A stretch of 37,500 nucleotides of DNA. It comes from Theodoxus fluviatilis. Taxonomy: Eukaryota; Mollusca; Gastropoda; Cycloneritida; Neritidae. This document shows, piece after piece, positions 27,850-37,500 of this stretch. How positions within the stretch are numbered: position 1 is the first letter of the stretch; the number at the start of each line of letters is the position of its first letter. A program made the translations under genes and the position numbers. Location of the stretch: positions 1 through 37,500 of the forward strand of contig JAWQFJ010026718.1 of the NCBI GenBank assembly GCA_034096865.1. The letters are read 5' to 3'. Under the pieces are notes generated by a model that searched no databases, was not told the DNA's origin, and was given only the letters and a program-made list of their open reading frames with translations.

Positions 27850-29810
27850 TATGAACAACGCTGGAAAAGGCCGCAATTTGGCGTGGGATTGGAATAGCTC
27901 TCAGGGAGAGGAGATGAAGTGCAACACGCGGTCTGAGCCGTTCAATGCCCCACTCATCAACTGTAACCTCCACGCTACACGTCTCGTTTCTATGGGTCTG
28001 TTACGTGCCGTGCAGCATCGACCAGTCCGTCAAATGACCAAGTGAAAAACTCAGTGCCGTTCTGACTCCACGCTGTGATGACGAGTGGAAGAGTTGGGAG
28101 AGGGAGAAGAGGATGGACGGAGGCAAAAATGGAACGATACTGCTGTTAAAAAGAAATCTTGGGACCATCAAAGACGACTGAAGACCACGAAGAGTCACAA
28201 AGAGACGTAAAGTCCAGTGCTTAATAACGACATTAAACGTTTTGGACGCCGTCCTTGGTCATTCTATGAGAACGCAAACGAAGGGCCTTGTCGATGTGTA
28301 GACATTGGCAGTAAACAAATTGCAAATCATGCCGAAAAAAGTTGACGCCCAATCGAGGAGTCATAAATGTTAGGCATTCACGTGTGACCTAGATTGGGGA
28401 GGGAAAGCTAGGAACGTTTAATGTTGGTGCTTCAGGGAGGCGACGACTGCAAAACAGAAAGGCCAAGGACAGGACAGTAAGGAAAGAAGGGGAAGGGGGC
28501 GAAGCATGGCCCAGGGGAAGACAAACAGGAGTGGCTGGAGAAGGGGATGGGGGTGAAAGGTCAAGAGAGAGTTATGGGAAAGGGGGAGGCGGACGAATGG
28601 ATGACTGGGTGGGACTTAGGGGAAGGTGTGTCTGGACGTACACAGGCTGGAGAGCTGGAATTAGCTTCAAAAGCACGTATTTCACAACGAGGCTGTCATG
28701 ATGGAGACAGCTAATTACAACGCTTGAGCAGCTCGATAGGGTTGCGATGTACAGGTTATTTTCAAGTCGAAGCTTCTCGACGCGTAAAATGCACTGCAGC
28801 TGTCAGAAGGCGTCGCCAAGCCATGGCCAACGGCGCTGTACGTATTCCATGTTTCAAGCATCCAACCACGGCCCAGATAGCCGCCAGATCTTGGCAAGTA
28901 CATCGGTAAATTAAGACTTATTGTGAAAACTATATAATTATGTGACAAAGATCGACGCTATAAACAGCACTGACGTCACTTGGTCTCCCCATCCAATGTC
29001 CCTTCGTGCAGATGTACTTATTAGCAAGAAGCACTTGAAATGTTTGGCGATGCTACCACCAACCGATCAGGGTTCTCCAGGTTTCCAAATTGCAGGTGCT
29101 TCCAGTTGTTACGAGCGTACACGGCATGTAGCGTCAATGTCTGTCGAATTCTACGTTAAGGGAAATAACTCTATCCTTACAGCGTTCAATCACCAACAAA
29201 GCGACCATAGGCACCAGCGATGTAAGTGCCAGCGCCTGCCAAGCTCCGTTCATTGACTTGAAGGCCACAGTATGAAAACAGACAATTTCTAACTGAGCAG
29301 GTAATCAGATCTGACAGAATTCACATGAAGCGAAAGACAATAAACTTACCAAATGTCAATAGTTCACAGTCAACACAGCAAGCCGACGCTCTGTAGCTGC
29401 ATAAATAAAATTACTTCAGACAAACACCAGAGCAACACATGTTGCGTGAAGTGAGGACTTGTTTTGTATGACTTACGTTAATTGTTCCCTAGACGTACCC
29501 TTTGGTAAGTGCAGTGTCTACATTTGTTCATGGTTACCAGTGTCAAGCCCATCATGGGGGAATCGTCAGTGACGGCACTGACTGGGCCTTCCATATCCGG
29601 AACCATGCCAGAGCTTAAGATTCCATCAGAAGAGAGAAAACCCAATATGGTTGCGTAGCCCCATATTTAAGACACTGGCATTCTTTCAGAGTAGTACATT
29701 GCATATGCGTTTTCCTTTCCGAAGTTGTGGGCTTCTCCAGCTGCTTGATCATGTTCTGCATTGCAATGTCAATGAAAAGTATGTGCTGATTTAGAAAGCA
29801 TTTCACGATT
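27850..29810. other. no gene recognised; purine-rich tract 28430-28640
   Basis: Several frames of 60-100 codons exist on both strands, without motifs or splice support. The plus strand at 28430-28640 is strongly G/A-rich with several GGGG runs. Confidence 0.45.
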
Positions 29811-29841
29811 TTCACTATGATGGAGCCTGAAGAGCAAAGCT

Positions 29842-29852
29842 CTCTCTCTCCT

Positions 29853-29887
<35 letters not shown>

Positions 29888-29918
29888 GTCACTCTCTCTC
29901 ACTCTCTCTCTCTCTCTC

Positions 29919-29982
<64 letters not shown>
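29842..29982. repeat. compound (TC)n-(AC)n microsatellite
   Basis: About 105 bp of TC with GTC and ACTC interruptions passes into about 35 bp of AC. Confidence 0.95.
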
Positions 29983-29986
<4 letters not shown>

Positions 29987-30029
29987 GTTCAATCACTCCC
30001 TCACTCCCTCACTTAATCGATAAATTAAA

Positions 30030-30349
30030 TTACTTAGATTAAATCAAGTCAATCAGTCAATTAATCAGTCAATTAATCAGTCAATCAATCATTCAGTCAA
30101 TTAATCAGTCAATCAATCAGTCAGTCCATCATCCATCCATTCATCCATCCATCCATCCATCAATCCATCCTATCAATTAAGCAATCAATCATCCAGTCAA
30201 TCAATTATCTAGTCCATCAATTAATCAAACAATCAATCAATCAACTAATCAATTAATCAGTCCATCAAGACAAACACAGAGAGAAAGACAGAGAGAGAGA
30301 GAGACAGAGAGATAGAAAGAGAGAGACAGACACAGAGAGAGAGAAAGAC

Positions 30350-30398
<49 letters not shown>

Positions 30399-30450
30399 GA
30401 GAAAAAGAGAGAAAAAGAGAGAAAGAGAGAGACAGAGACAGAGAAAGATT
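30030..30450. repeat. AATC/CATC/CAGT tetranucleotides followed by (GA)n and (CAGA)n
   Basis: 30040-30265 is an array of AATC, CAGT and CATC units; 30280-30450 is GA, GAAA and CAGA. No unit is fixed over the whole length. Confidence 0.9.
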
Positions 30451-30463
30451 ATCCTCAAAGTTA

Positions 30464-30763
30464 TCCCCCTGTGGGATGGGCGTATCAGTGGACCCACCGC
30501 GTCACCGTATGCGATTTGTAAGATATTTAGATAAACCCAGATATTTCCCCTCCCAGGTATAGAACCCCGGCACTGCGCCTCGCACATCGTCAAACTCCAA
30601 AGCTTGCTTGCCTATCTCCGCCTGCCTCCATACATTGTAAGAGACGAATAACTAGGAAAATCATTACTTGATCTGCTCGTTCTCTAACATGTTGTTGTGA
30701 TTTTACGTTCAATAGCCATGCATAGCCCACAAAGGCTATTAGATCGCATCCTCATCATCATTC

Positions 30764-30839
<76 letters not shown>

Positions 30840-30921
30840 TATCATCATCATCAACAACAACAACAACAACAACATCGTCGTCATCGTCATCATTATCATC
30901 ATGATCATCATCATGATCATG

Positions 30922-30999
<78 letters not shown>

Positions 31000-31000
31000 G
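30464..31000 (+). mobile_element. SINE-like element with inner insertion and a 230-bp (ATC)n tail
   Basis: The head (CCCTGTGGGATGGGCGTATC, GACCCACCGCGTC) and first body part run to 30515. The rest of the body (GACGAATAACTAGG), then ATAGCCATGCATAGCCCACA and AAGGCTATTAGATCGC, follow from 30643. TTGTAAGA at 30516-30523 and 30635-30642 flanks an extra segment. The tail from about 30750 is CATCAT repeats to about 30998, interrupted by an AAC block and GTCGTCATC. Confidence 0.75.
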
Positions 31001-31329
31001 GGGTGGGGACTATCCGAACAGGCTACGCATTAAATATGCTTCTCTCATTAGATCAAGTATTCCGAATACCGCATGCTATGAAGCCGTCAGAATAGCTATA
31101 GCAGAGAACACAGACCTCAAGTGGCGTGTTCACTTTTGGAAATCGCCTTCTGTGCCAAAGCGTCCATGGACAGGATCAGTACGAGCGCATTAAAGCGTTT
31201 CCTTTGGGGTTTCAGGCACTTCCACACCGTGAGGAAATGGTGCCTTCCTTGCTTCTCCTAGCAGTCTGTCACTACGTCCTCTCTCCGCCATTACGTCCCT
31301 CGTCCCTTTCATCCTCACCCTCACCTCCA

Positions 31330-31331
31330 TC

Positions 31332-31418
<87 letters not shown>
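31330..31418. repeat. (TC)n microsatellite
   Basis: About 88 bp of TC with two TA changes. Confidence 0.95.
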
Positions 31419-31419
<1 letters not shown>

Positions 31420-31421
<2 letters not shown>

Positions 31422-33430
31422 CATCCACCATCAACAAACCCAATTTTTTCTCCTTTCATCGCACCCTTTTTCATTCCTCCATTTTCCGATTTCTTCGGAA
31501 TAAATTGCTTCCGATCTCGAAGGCTTTAGCCGCGGGGTCTCTCTGAGGAGCCTATCTTTTCCCCAGCCTAACTTCCGCTTGCCTCTCTTCCTTTTTGCAC
31601 TCATTAACTTTCTTGGGTTGGGACGTTTCCTTCTTGTAAGCTGCCTGTCACCCCCCTCTCCAAGTGCCATCACTCTTAATGGAGCTGTCCACGCCAATGA
31701 GCTGTGCGATGGCAACGGTCTTTCCAGGTGCCTGACGGACATGCGCTGATGCTTGGGCCCTTAGCGAAACTCTCCAAACGTCGCAGTGGAATCGGCACTC
31801 TGTGAGAGAAAAGCTGCTCTCACATACACTTCCAGCAAAGCTACTTCGTGATAGTGTTAGTATCCAGTATTGTTAATACTGACCCTAATCCTCCCAGGGT
31901 CATGAGCTTTAGTGGATGGGGAGCGAAGAGAGGTTTGGGCCACACGTAGTATTCATGGAACGAGTGTCTGATGTAAGAAGATGGCATTGTCACCTGCTTG
32001 GATCCTGTGGCTGGACTGATTCAGCAAGTTCTACTGCTACAGGGCCAACAGACAAGGGAGTATCTGGAGACATTGCCGCATGCACATTTCTCCTGTCTCT
32101 GAAAGCATGTAGATGCACCTTTAGTTGGAAATATAGGAGATATACAGATCCTCTTAAACAGTATAAAATTAAAAAAGAAGAGAAGGATGAAATTGTCGAG
32201 TGACATGATTTCAGTGGATTGGGTTCAGAAAGAAAGGTAAATAATATCCCTTTTAATGACAATCCTCACTTTGAGGGATTTGCATACCTTACCACTCTTT
32301 TTTACCTGTTGGTTGAGATGACAGATTAGTTCTCTACGAGCACCAGAAAGCTATATATATTTATATATACAAAAAGGCACCTACAGACGTATGAGATGAA
32401 CGCTGTGTAAGGTCCTGGTCCCAACTCCATTACCGCGGAAGCATTTCAGACAGATTCTGGCTCACTGGGGCATCAAAGGTCACGACGCATACGATTAATA
32501 TCGTCACTGCCTCTAGAGGCACACTGTTTAATTCCTGGGTAAACAGAAGCGTGACGACGTACGAGTTTTGTCCAGAAATGTCAGAGATGAATCCTTGCAG
32601 CATTGACCACCGCACCCGCTGGCCGCGGATGGAGTGTGAAGCGAGGGCTTTATCGGTAGGACTGGAGGGGAGAGCCGGTGATTAGGCAAATGAAGCCGAC
32701 ACAGATTCCAGGTCATTCTTCTCTGTCTTTTTCACCTCTCCATACAAGCCTGCTCAGGCCGCCTGGCGCTGGCAAAAGCTCGGTCTCTGCATAGCAAGCA
32801 AGCAGCCTCCACGGCAGACTCGCGGACGAAAGAGAAAAAAACGCGAAAAGGACATTGGGGTCCCTGTACCCTACACCACTTCCAGCTCCTTTCCCCCATT
32901 ACCGTTCCTCCTCGTCCTCTCCCCCCTCCCCCTCCCCCTCCCCCCCATCCCCACACCCCTCCATGCTCATCATCTCGGCTTGAAATTCCATTAGTGATCC
33001 CTGTGAAGACCAAATCCCAAAGGCCTCTTGGCAGCGTCCTTTATGTGTCTGCACACGGGCTGCTGCCAGCGGTAAACCTCTTGCCAATAGAGAGGGAAGA
33101 GCAGCGTTGGCCAACTTCAAATGCCAAAGCCATCTTCCCAGAAATGCCAAGCAAAGATGGCACCATGACCGATCCAAGACATTGGCAGCCATAGTCACAC
33201 CTATGGCTCTTAGGTGTGAGGCGTGCAAAGCGTCCATTCGTGTGCATGAAGCTGCGCTCACAGACGAGGCTTATTCTGAAAGAGTGACCGCGATGACAAT
33301 GCACAGTAGAGGCTTTAATGTCTCAGCAGTGCAAAACGATAGCACTTGGAACGGAATTGTGAGAACATGAGAACAAAAACGTGGAGGTTAAGTCTTATAT
33401 GCACACTAGTTTTTCACAAATAGTGGGGCT
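31420..33430. other. unique-looking DNA, no gene recognised
   Basis: Frames at 31916-32203 (plus), 31990-32262, 32430-32615 and 32899-33304 (minus) show no known motif. The plus strand at 32905-32955 is C-rich (CCCTCCCC repeats), and 32350-32370 is an AT alternation. I cannot support a gene. Confidence 0.4.
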
Positions 33431-33444
33431 TTCACGAATGCGAA

Positions 33445-33448
<4 letters not shown>

Positions 33449-33501
<53 letters not shown>

Positions 33502-33619
33502 AGAGACAGACAGACAGACAGACAGTCAGACGGACAGACAGACACACATACACAGACAGACAGACAGACAGACAGATAGACAGACAGACAGACGGACGGA
33601 CGGACGGACGGACGGGACG

Positions 33620-33663
<44 letters not shown>

Positions 33664-33684
33664 CAGACAGACAGACAGACACAC

Positions 33685-33733
<49 letters not shown>

Positions 33734-33736
33734 AAC

Positions 33737-33793
<57 letters not shown>

Positions 33794-33794
33794 C

Positions 33795-33828
<34 letters not shown>

Positions 33829-33855
33829 TGACATAGGCAGAGACAGAGACAGAAA
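33449..33855. repeat. (GA)n then (CAGA)n/(CGGA)n array, about 400 bp
   Basis: GA run to 33500, then tetranucleotides CAGA with a CGGA block (33592-33628) and ACAC interruptions. Long frames on both strands here are products of the repeat. Confidence 0.97.
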
Positions 33856-33869
33856 CAGACATCATCTCC

Positions 33870-35110
33870 AAATGAGAGGGGACATTTCAGAAGATAATTC
33901 TGTTTTTGGATGGGATCATTTTTCAAATTTATTTTTAAGGCAGACATACAAAGAATGCACTACTCTTTCGTGGAAGATGCAACACTTACTATTGAAAAAC
34001 GTAAAACTGCTCCGTTGTGCATTCTCGTTTCTTTCCGAATATTTTAAAACGAGGAATTCACTCCATTCATCAGTGTCGTAAGAAATATGTTCGTCTAGTA
34101 AGCTGAGTGATTGGGGAATGAGTCTCATCTGCTGCAGCTCCGCAGAGAGCGAACGTTGCACAAAGGTTTCCAGCAATACGAGTCCAGCAGTACCCAGTCT
34201 CCCTTAGAGGAAAAATACTCTGCCTTTAGACAGGGGAAGAGTACAGCATGGCTATTTGCGGAAACGAACCAACCTCAGAACAGGTCCCCATGATGAGTCT
34301 TTTTCTGGTCCGAGGAAAGAGATTGATTGGATTTTTGGGCGCGTTGCCGATGACATATGCAGTAAGCAAGGCCATCTTTCTGGGCAAGCTCTTCTCCTTG
34401 CTCGTGCCAGAATGACAGCCCACTCGGTTCGTGGAGAAAAAGACTGCATCGTTTTTCATGGGGCCGCAGCCACACGCTCCGTCGTCGCCAACCTTGTCTG
34501 CACGGTTTGAGACGTCCTTTCCCTTCGCAACGTTCCTTCCCACGCTGGCATGCCAAAGCTTTCAACGCCACTGCTCCGTGGTGGCCTCGCGGTCCACGCC
34601 TGAAGTCCTCCACCCTGCTTTGAGATTGGCCTGGCCAAATGGTTTGCACTGTTGTCATGGCATCGGAAGGCCGGACTCCGAGGAACGGCTCCTAGCTGCG
34701 ACCACCACGTCACTCATGGTGATTGGACATGTATGCACTGAGCGCTGCTCAGCGTCGACGGGCGATTAAACTAGGAAGTCCCCCAAGTCGAACTTCCCTT
34801 GTTGTTCGATCTCAGTTCTAAAAGAATATTGTTGTTACTGTCATTGTTGCTGTCGTTGTTAACGGCGTACATTCATTACTGAGGACGTGCTAACACTCGC
34901 AAAATATATCGGCCTCGCCGGAGGAGGAGCGTCAGCAAGGGCGGACAGCAGTCCTTGGACGCCGCCACAGTGCTGTCTCAGTCCTTGTGCCTACGTCACT
35001 CTCCCAGTGCCCTTCATGCGTCCACAGTGCCATTCCAGACTGGACCTGTAGAGCCGTTCAAGAGTCCATCGGTACAACCAAATATGTGGTCATACTTCTG
35101 TTTCTTCCCC
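33870..35110. other. unique-looking DNA, no gene recognised
   Basis: Overlapping frames on both strands (34256-34510, 34275-34658, 34431-34769) have no motif or splice support. Strong frames on both strands at once suggest lack of stops in GC-richer DNA and not a gene. Confidence 0.4.
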
Positions 35111-35115
35111 ATCCC

Positions 35116-35119
<4 letters not shown>

Positions 35120-35154
<35 letters not shown>

Positions 35155-35175
35155 CCTCCCCACCCCTCTCTCTCT

Positions 35176-35215
<40 letters not shown>

Positions 35216-35271
35216 AAGCGATAGAGTTCTCACTTGTATTCAATGGGCGGTCAGCCTTGAATTAAACCGTT

Positions 35272-35347
<76 letters not shown>

Positions 35348-35459
35348 CTTCTATCTATTTATCTATCTATCTCTCTATCGCTCTCAGCCATATATACATA
35401 CACACATACACACACATACGCACACAGACACACACATACAAACACACACATACACACAA

Positions 35460-35490
<31 letters not shown>

Positions 35491-35510
35491 TATACACATG
35501 GAGAGAGAGA

Positions 35511-35578
<68 letters not shown>

Positions 35579-35660
35579 GACAGAGAGACACAGAGACAGA
35601 GAGAGAAAGACAGAGACAGAGTGAGAGACAGGGAGAGAGACAGAGAGAGACAAAGAGAGA
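35120..35660. repeat. cluster of (TC)n, (AC)n and (GA)n microsatellites in inverted arrangement
   Basis: TC runs at 35120-35150, 35167-35212 and 35276-35345, a CA/TATACA tract at 35390-35500, then GA at 35503-35660. The TC and GA arms are complementary and could pair across the CA region. Confidence 0.95.
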
Positions 35661-36034
35661 GACATATTTCCTTCCTTTGCACAGCTTTGCCATCTTGGAA
35701 AACCTCTGATCACCTGAACAACACGTACAGCTGAGAAGAGAGACATGTGACAGGTAGAGTCGGTGCTTATAGCATTGTCATCTGCCATCCCACCCAGCCT
35801 CCAGCCAAACACTTTTCTACTTTATATCCACCACCACCCCCTCAGGGCGATCCCACAGATCCCCTGCCTCCATACAGCTCACCCCTTCAACCCATCACTC
35901 ACGCCCTACTCCTTCCCCACCCCTATCATTGAATGCCACTCCTCCGACCCGCTTGCCGCTGCCCATGCTACCCTGTTATCTCCAGGCAAAACGTGTCTGT
36001 TCACCTTTTGCTGCACGGTCATTGACAGCACCGT

Positions 36035-36165
36035 CAACCAATCAGCCAGCAAGTCAGTCAAACTCGTGTCACTTAATCAGTCAACTAGCAAGTCAGTCAG
36101 TCATTGGCCAGTCAGTGACTTGGTCGGTCACTCAGCTAATAACCTGGCAGACAGTCAGTCCATTT
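36035..36165. repeat. degenerate CAGTCAGT-type repeat
   Basis: Repeated AGTCAGTCA, AGCAAGTCAGTC and CACTCAGC units over about 130 bp. Confidence 0.6.
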
Positions 36166-36224
36166 TTTGTATTAGAATTCTTGTATTCTGAGCAAAAATG
36201 ATGACATGATAACGGCGACGATGA

Positions 36225-36347
36225 AGATTATGTGGACGACGACGACGATAATGAAGACGACGATGATGATCCCAACGACGACGCCTGGATGAGACGACGA
36301 CAATCCTCCTCTCCCTCATCGTCTTCCGCTTCCTATTCCTCTTCACA

Positions 36348-36434
<87 letters not shown>

Positions 36435-36470
36435 TTGTTGATGATGATGATGATGATGATGATGATGACA
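36225..36470. repeat. (GAC/GAT)n then (ATG)n microsatellite
   Basis: GACGACGACGATAATGAAGA-type sequence at 36225-36305, then ATG repeats at 36349-36467 with one TTGTTG change. The long poly-Met frame here is an artefact. Confidence 0.97.
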
Positions 36471-36799
36471 ACGTCAACGACAATGATAGTACCATTGTTT
36501 CTGGTGGTATTGTTGCAGTCTGTCGGTCGATCAGTCTGTCAGTGGGTCAGCGACTGAGTGCAGGATCTGTTGGAGCCACTGCTATCCAAGATGGCATCCA
36601 GACAAAAGAGAGCCGTTACGAGCGTCGTAGCATCTCAACGGCCATGCTTGCTGAGGCCTCCAGGAATGATATCCATTCAGTGTAATGTACGCACAGCACT
36701 TGACTAATGAAGTCCCCACACAACTGCACACGCTCTCGCCATCCGCTGAGATGAACTTCGCTACAAACGAACTCGTGTGTCCCTGTGTATATACCTTGA

Positions 36800-36920
36800 C
36801 AGCAATTGTAGTTGTTGGCGAGAGGCTTTCTGCTGATACGACACTGGGCTCCTCATCCTCCACGTTCCAACTTGCTAGCGCCAGCAAATGACCTACTAAG
36901 ATGGCAGTAATGACGTACAT
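36800..36920 (-). other. possible signal-peptide exon (weak)
   Basis: On the minus strand ATG at 36920 opens MYVITAILVGHLLALASW, a signal-peptide-like start, followed by an acidic stretch. A donor-like CAAG|GTATATAC lies about 122 bases on. The phase (0) does not fit the phase 1 required by the Ly6-type exon a, so it is not its first exon as read here. The frame could be chance. Confidence 0.2.
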
Positions 36921-37484
36921 CCTCTGGTGGTATTTTGCGAGGTGGTGTGGGATGGGGATGGGAGTGTGGGGGTGGATAGGGGAAGTAGAGTGTGCTTTTC
37001 TGTGTGGGCGGGTGGAGTAGAGGGATTGGGTGGGTAAAATTCATGGAAAGTGTAGAAGAGGGTGATGAACGAGAGGGGGTGAGGTGTAGGGTGTTTGCAT
37101 GTTGGGAAGGGGGATTGGTTGAAGTATAGAGGTTAATGGTGAAGCTCCATTCACTCAGCCACGACTTTAGTAGACTGCTTAGTAAGTAGCTTGGAGCTGT
37201 ACGCCACCACAATGTGGCGAGCGAAGAACTGGTGTGTGAGTGTTGTTGTGTGCATGTGTGTATCATGTGTGTGCCTGCCTGAGCATGCTTGAGTGTGTGC
37301 ATGTGTGTGTCTATATGTGTATGTGCTTGTGTGCCTGCGTACGTATAGGCGCGTTTATGTCTGCATGCGTGCCTAACTGAATGCGTGCGCGTGTGTATTT
37401 GTGATGTGCCTGCGTGTCTGCATTTGGGTGCATGCTGTATGTGTGCGTGATTGAAGTAAAGGTTGTTTTTACCTATTTCTGCAG
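36920..37484. other. low-complexity flank and a possible plus-strand splice acceptor
   Basis: 36920-37130 is G-rich and 37200-37450 is TG-rich. TTGTTTTTACCTATTTCTGCAG ends at 37484, a good acceptor on the plus strand, followed by TTCCCATGGCATTTGG at the window edge. Whether an exon follows cannot be seen. Confidence 0.3.
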
Positions 37485-37500
37485 TTCCCATGGCATTTGG

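Noticed and set aside
30684..31095. Long poly-Met (minus) and poly-Ile (plus) open frames
   Set aside because: They are translations of a (CAT/ATC) microsatellite that is the grown tail of a SINE-like element.
33381..33947. Overlapping 100-170 codon frames rich in RQTD or SVCL on both strands
   Set aside because: They are products of the (GA)n/(CAGA)n array; stop codons are absent from the repeat in several frames.
34256..34769. Overlapping frames on both strands of 84-127 codons
   Set aside because: No recognisable domain, no splice or start context, and equal openness on both strands suggests chance in GC-richer DNA.
35271..35812. Several SLSLSL and VCVCVC frames of over 100 codons
   Set aside because: Pure microsatellite translations with no unique sequence of protein character.
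36582..36920. First exon of the Ly6-type gene
   Set aside because: The start looks like a signal peptide, but the only good donor leaves phase 0 while the next known exon needs phase 1, and the distance is nearly 10 kb.

Overview
The window looks like nuclear DNA of a metazoan, most probably a marine mollusc (inferred from the style of the repeats, not proven). It has split genes with GT/AG introns, very dense microsatellites (TC/GA, CA/TG, CAGA, ATG/CAT, AATG and ATGG runs), non-LTR retrotransposon remnants, a broken Ty3/Gypsy-type LTR element and several terminal-inverted-repeat (TIR) elements. There is no sign of bacterial operons, rRNA, tRNA or CRISPR.

Layout. 1-3220: a small minus-strand gene model with three exons and open, phase-consistent joins (88 aa). 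Its first exon ends exactly with the ATG, and a palindromic TATA/E-box promoter candidate sits just upstream. 3390-9500: a decayed Gypsy-like element on the plus strand (gag with an Arg-Glu repeat, zinc knuckle, protease, integrase in pieces, an RNase H piece out of order, polypurine tract, 3' LTR). At least five antisense non-LTR/SINE-like insertions break it up, three of them with clean target-site duplications. A short host-like exon with consensus splice sites (5342-5417) also lies inside this tract. 9500-12345: two more LTR-like segments in minus orientation, separated by a 1.24-kb TIR element that carries a 484-bp MITE. 12346-18600: repeat-rich DNA with SINE-like copies, a minus-strand reverse transcriptase scrap, a LINE 3' end and a 325-bp fold-back element, the last two inserted into one SINE. 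18600-25440: mostly unique DNA with minus-strand coding-like segments of unknown identity (19125-20000 and 23772-24280) and a second, inverted copy of the MITE. 25440-27260: the last two exons of a Ly6/uPAR-type GPI-anchored protein gene on the minus strand, with another LINE fragment in the intron. 27260-37500: microsatellites and unique DNA without a recognisable gene, plus a full-length 197-bp SINE-like element with an 11-bp target duplication that defines the family.

The main theme is one roughly 55-base 3' module (a stem-loop followed by CCAT repeats) shared by a longer LINE, a short SINE-like family and the LTRs of the Gypsy-like element. About seventeen copies lie in this window. In several the tail has grown into a long microsatellite. 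This is the most distinctive system in the window: a 3'-end module used by at least two retroposon families and carried inside LTRs.
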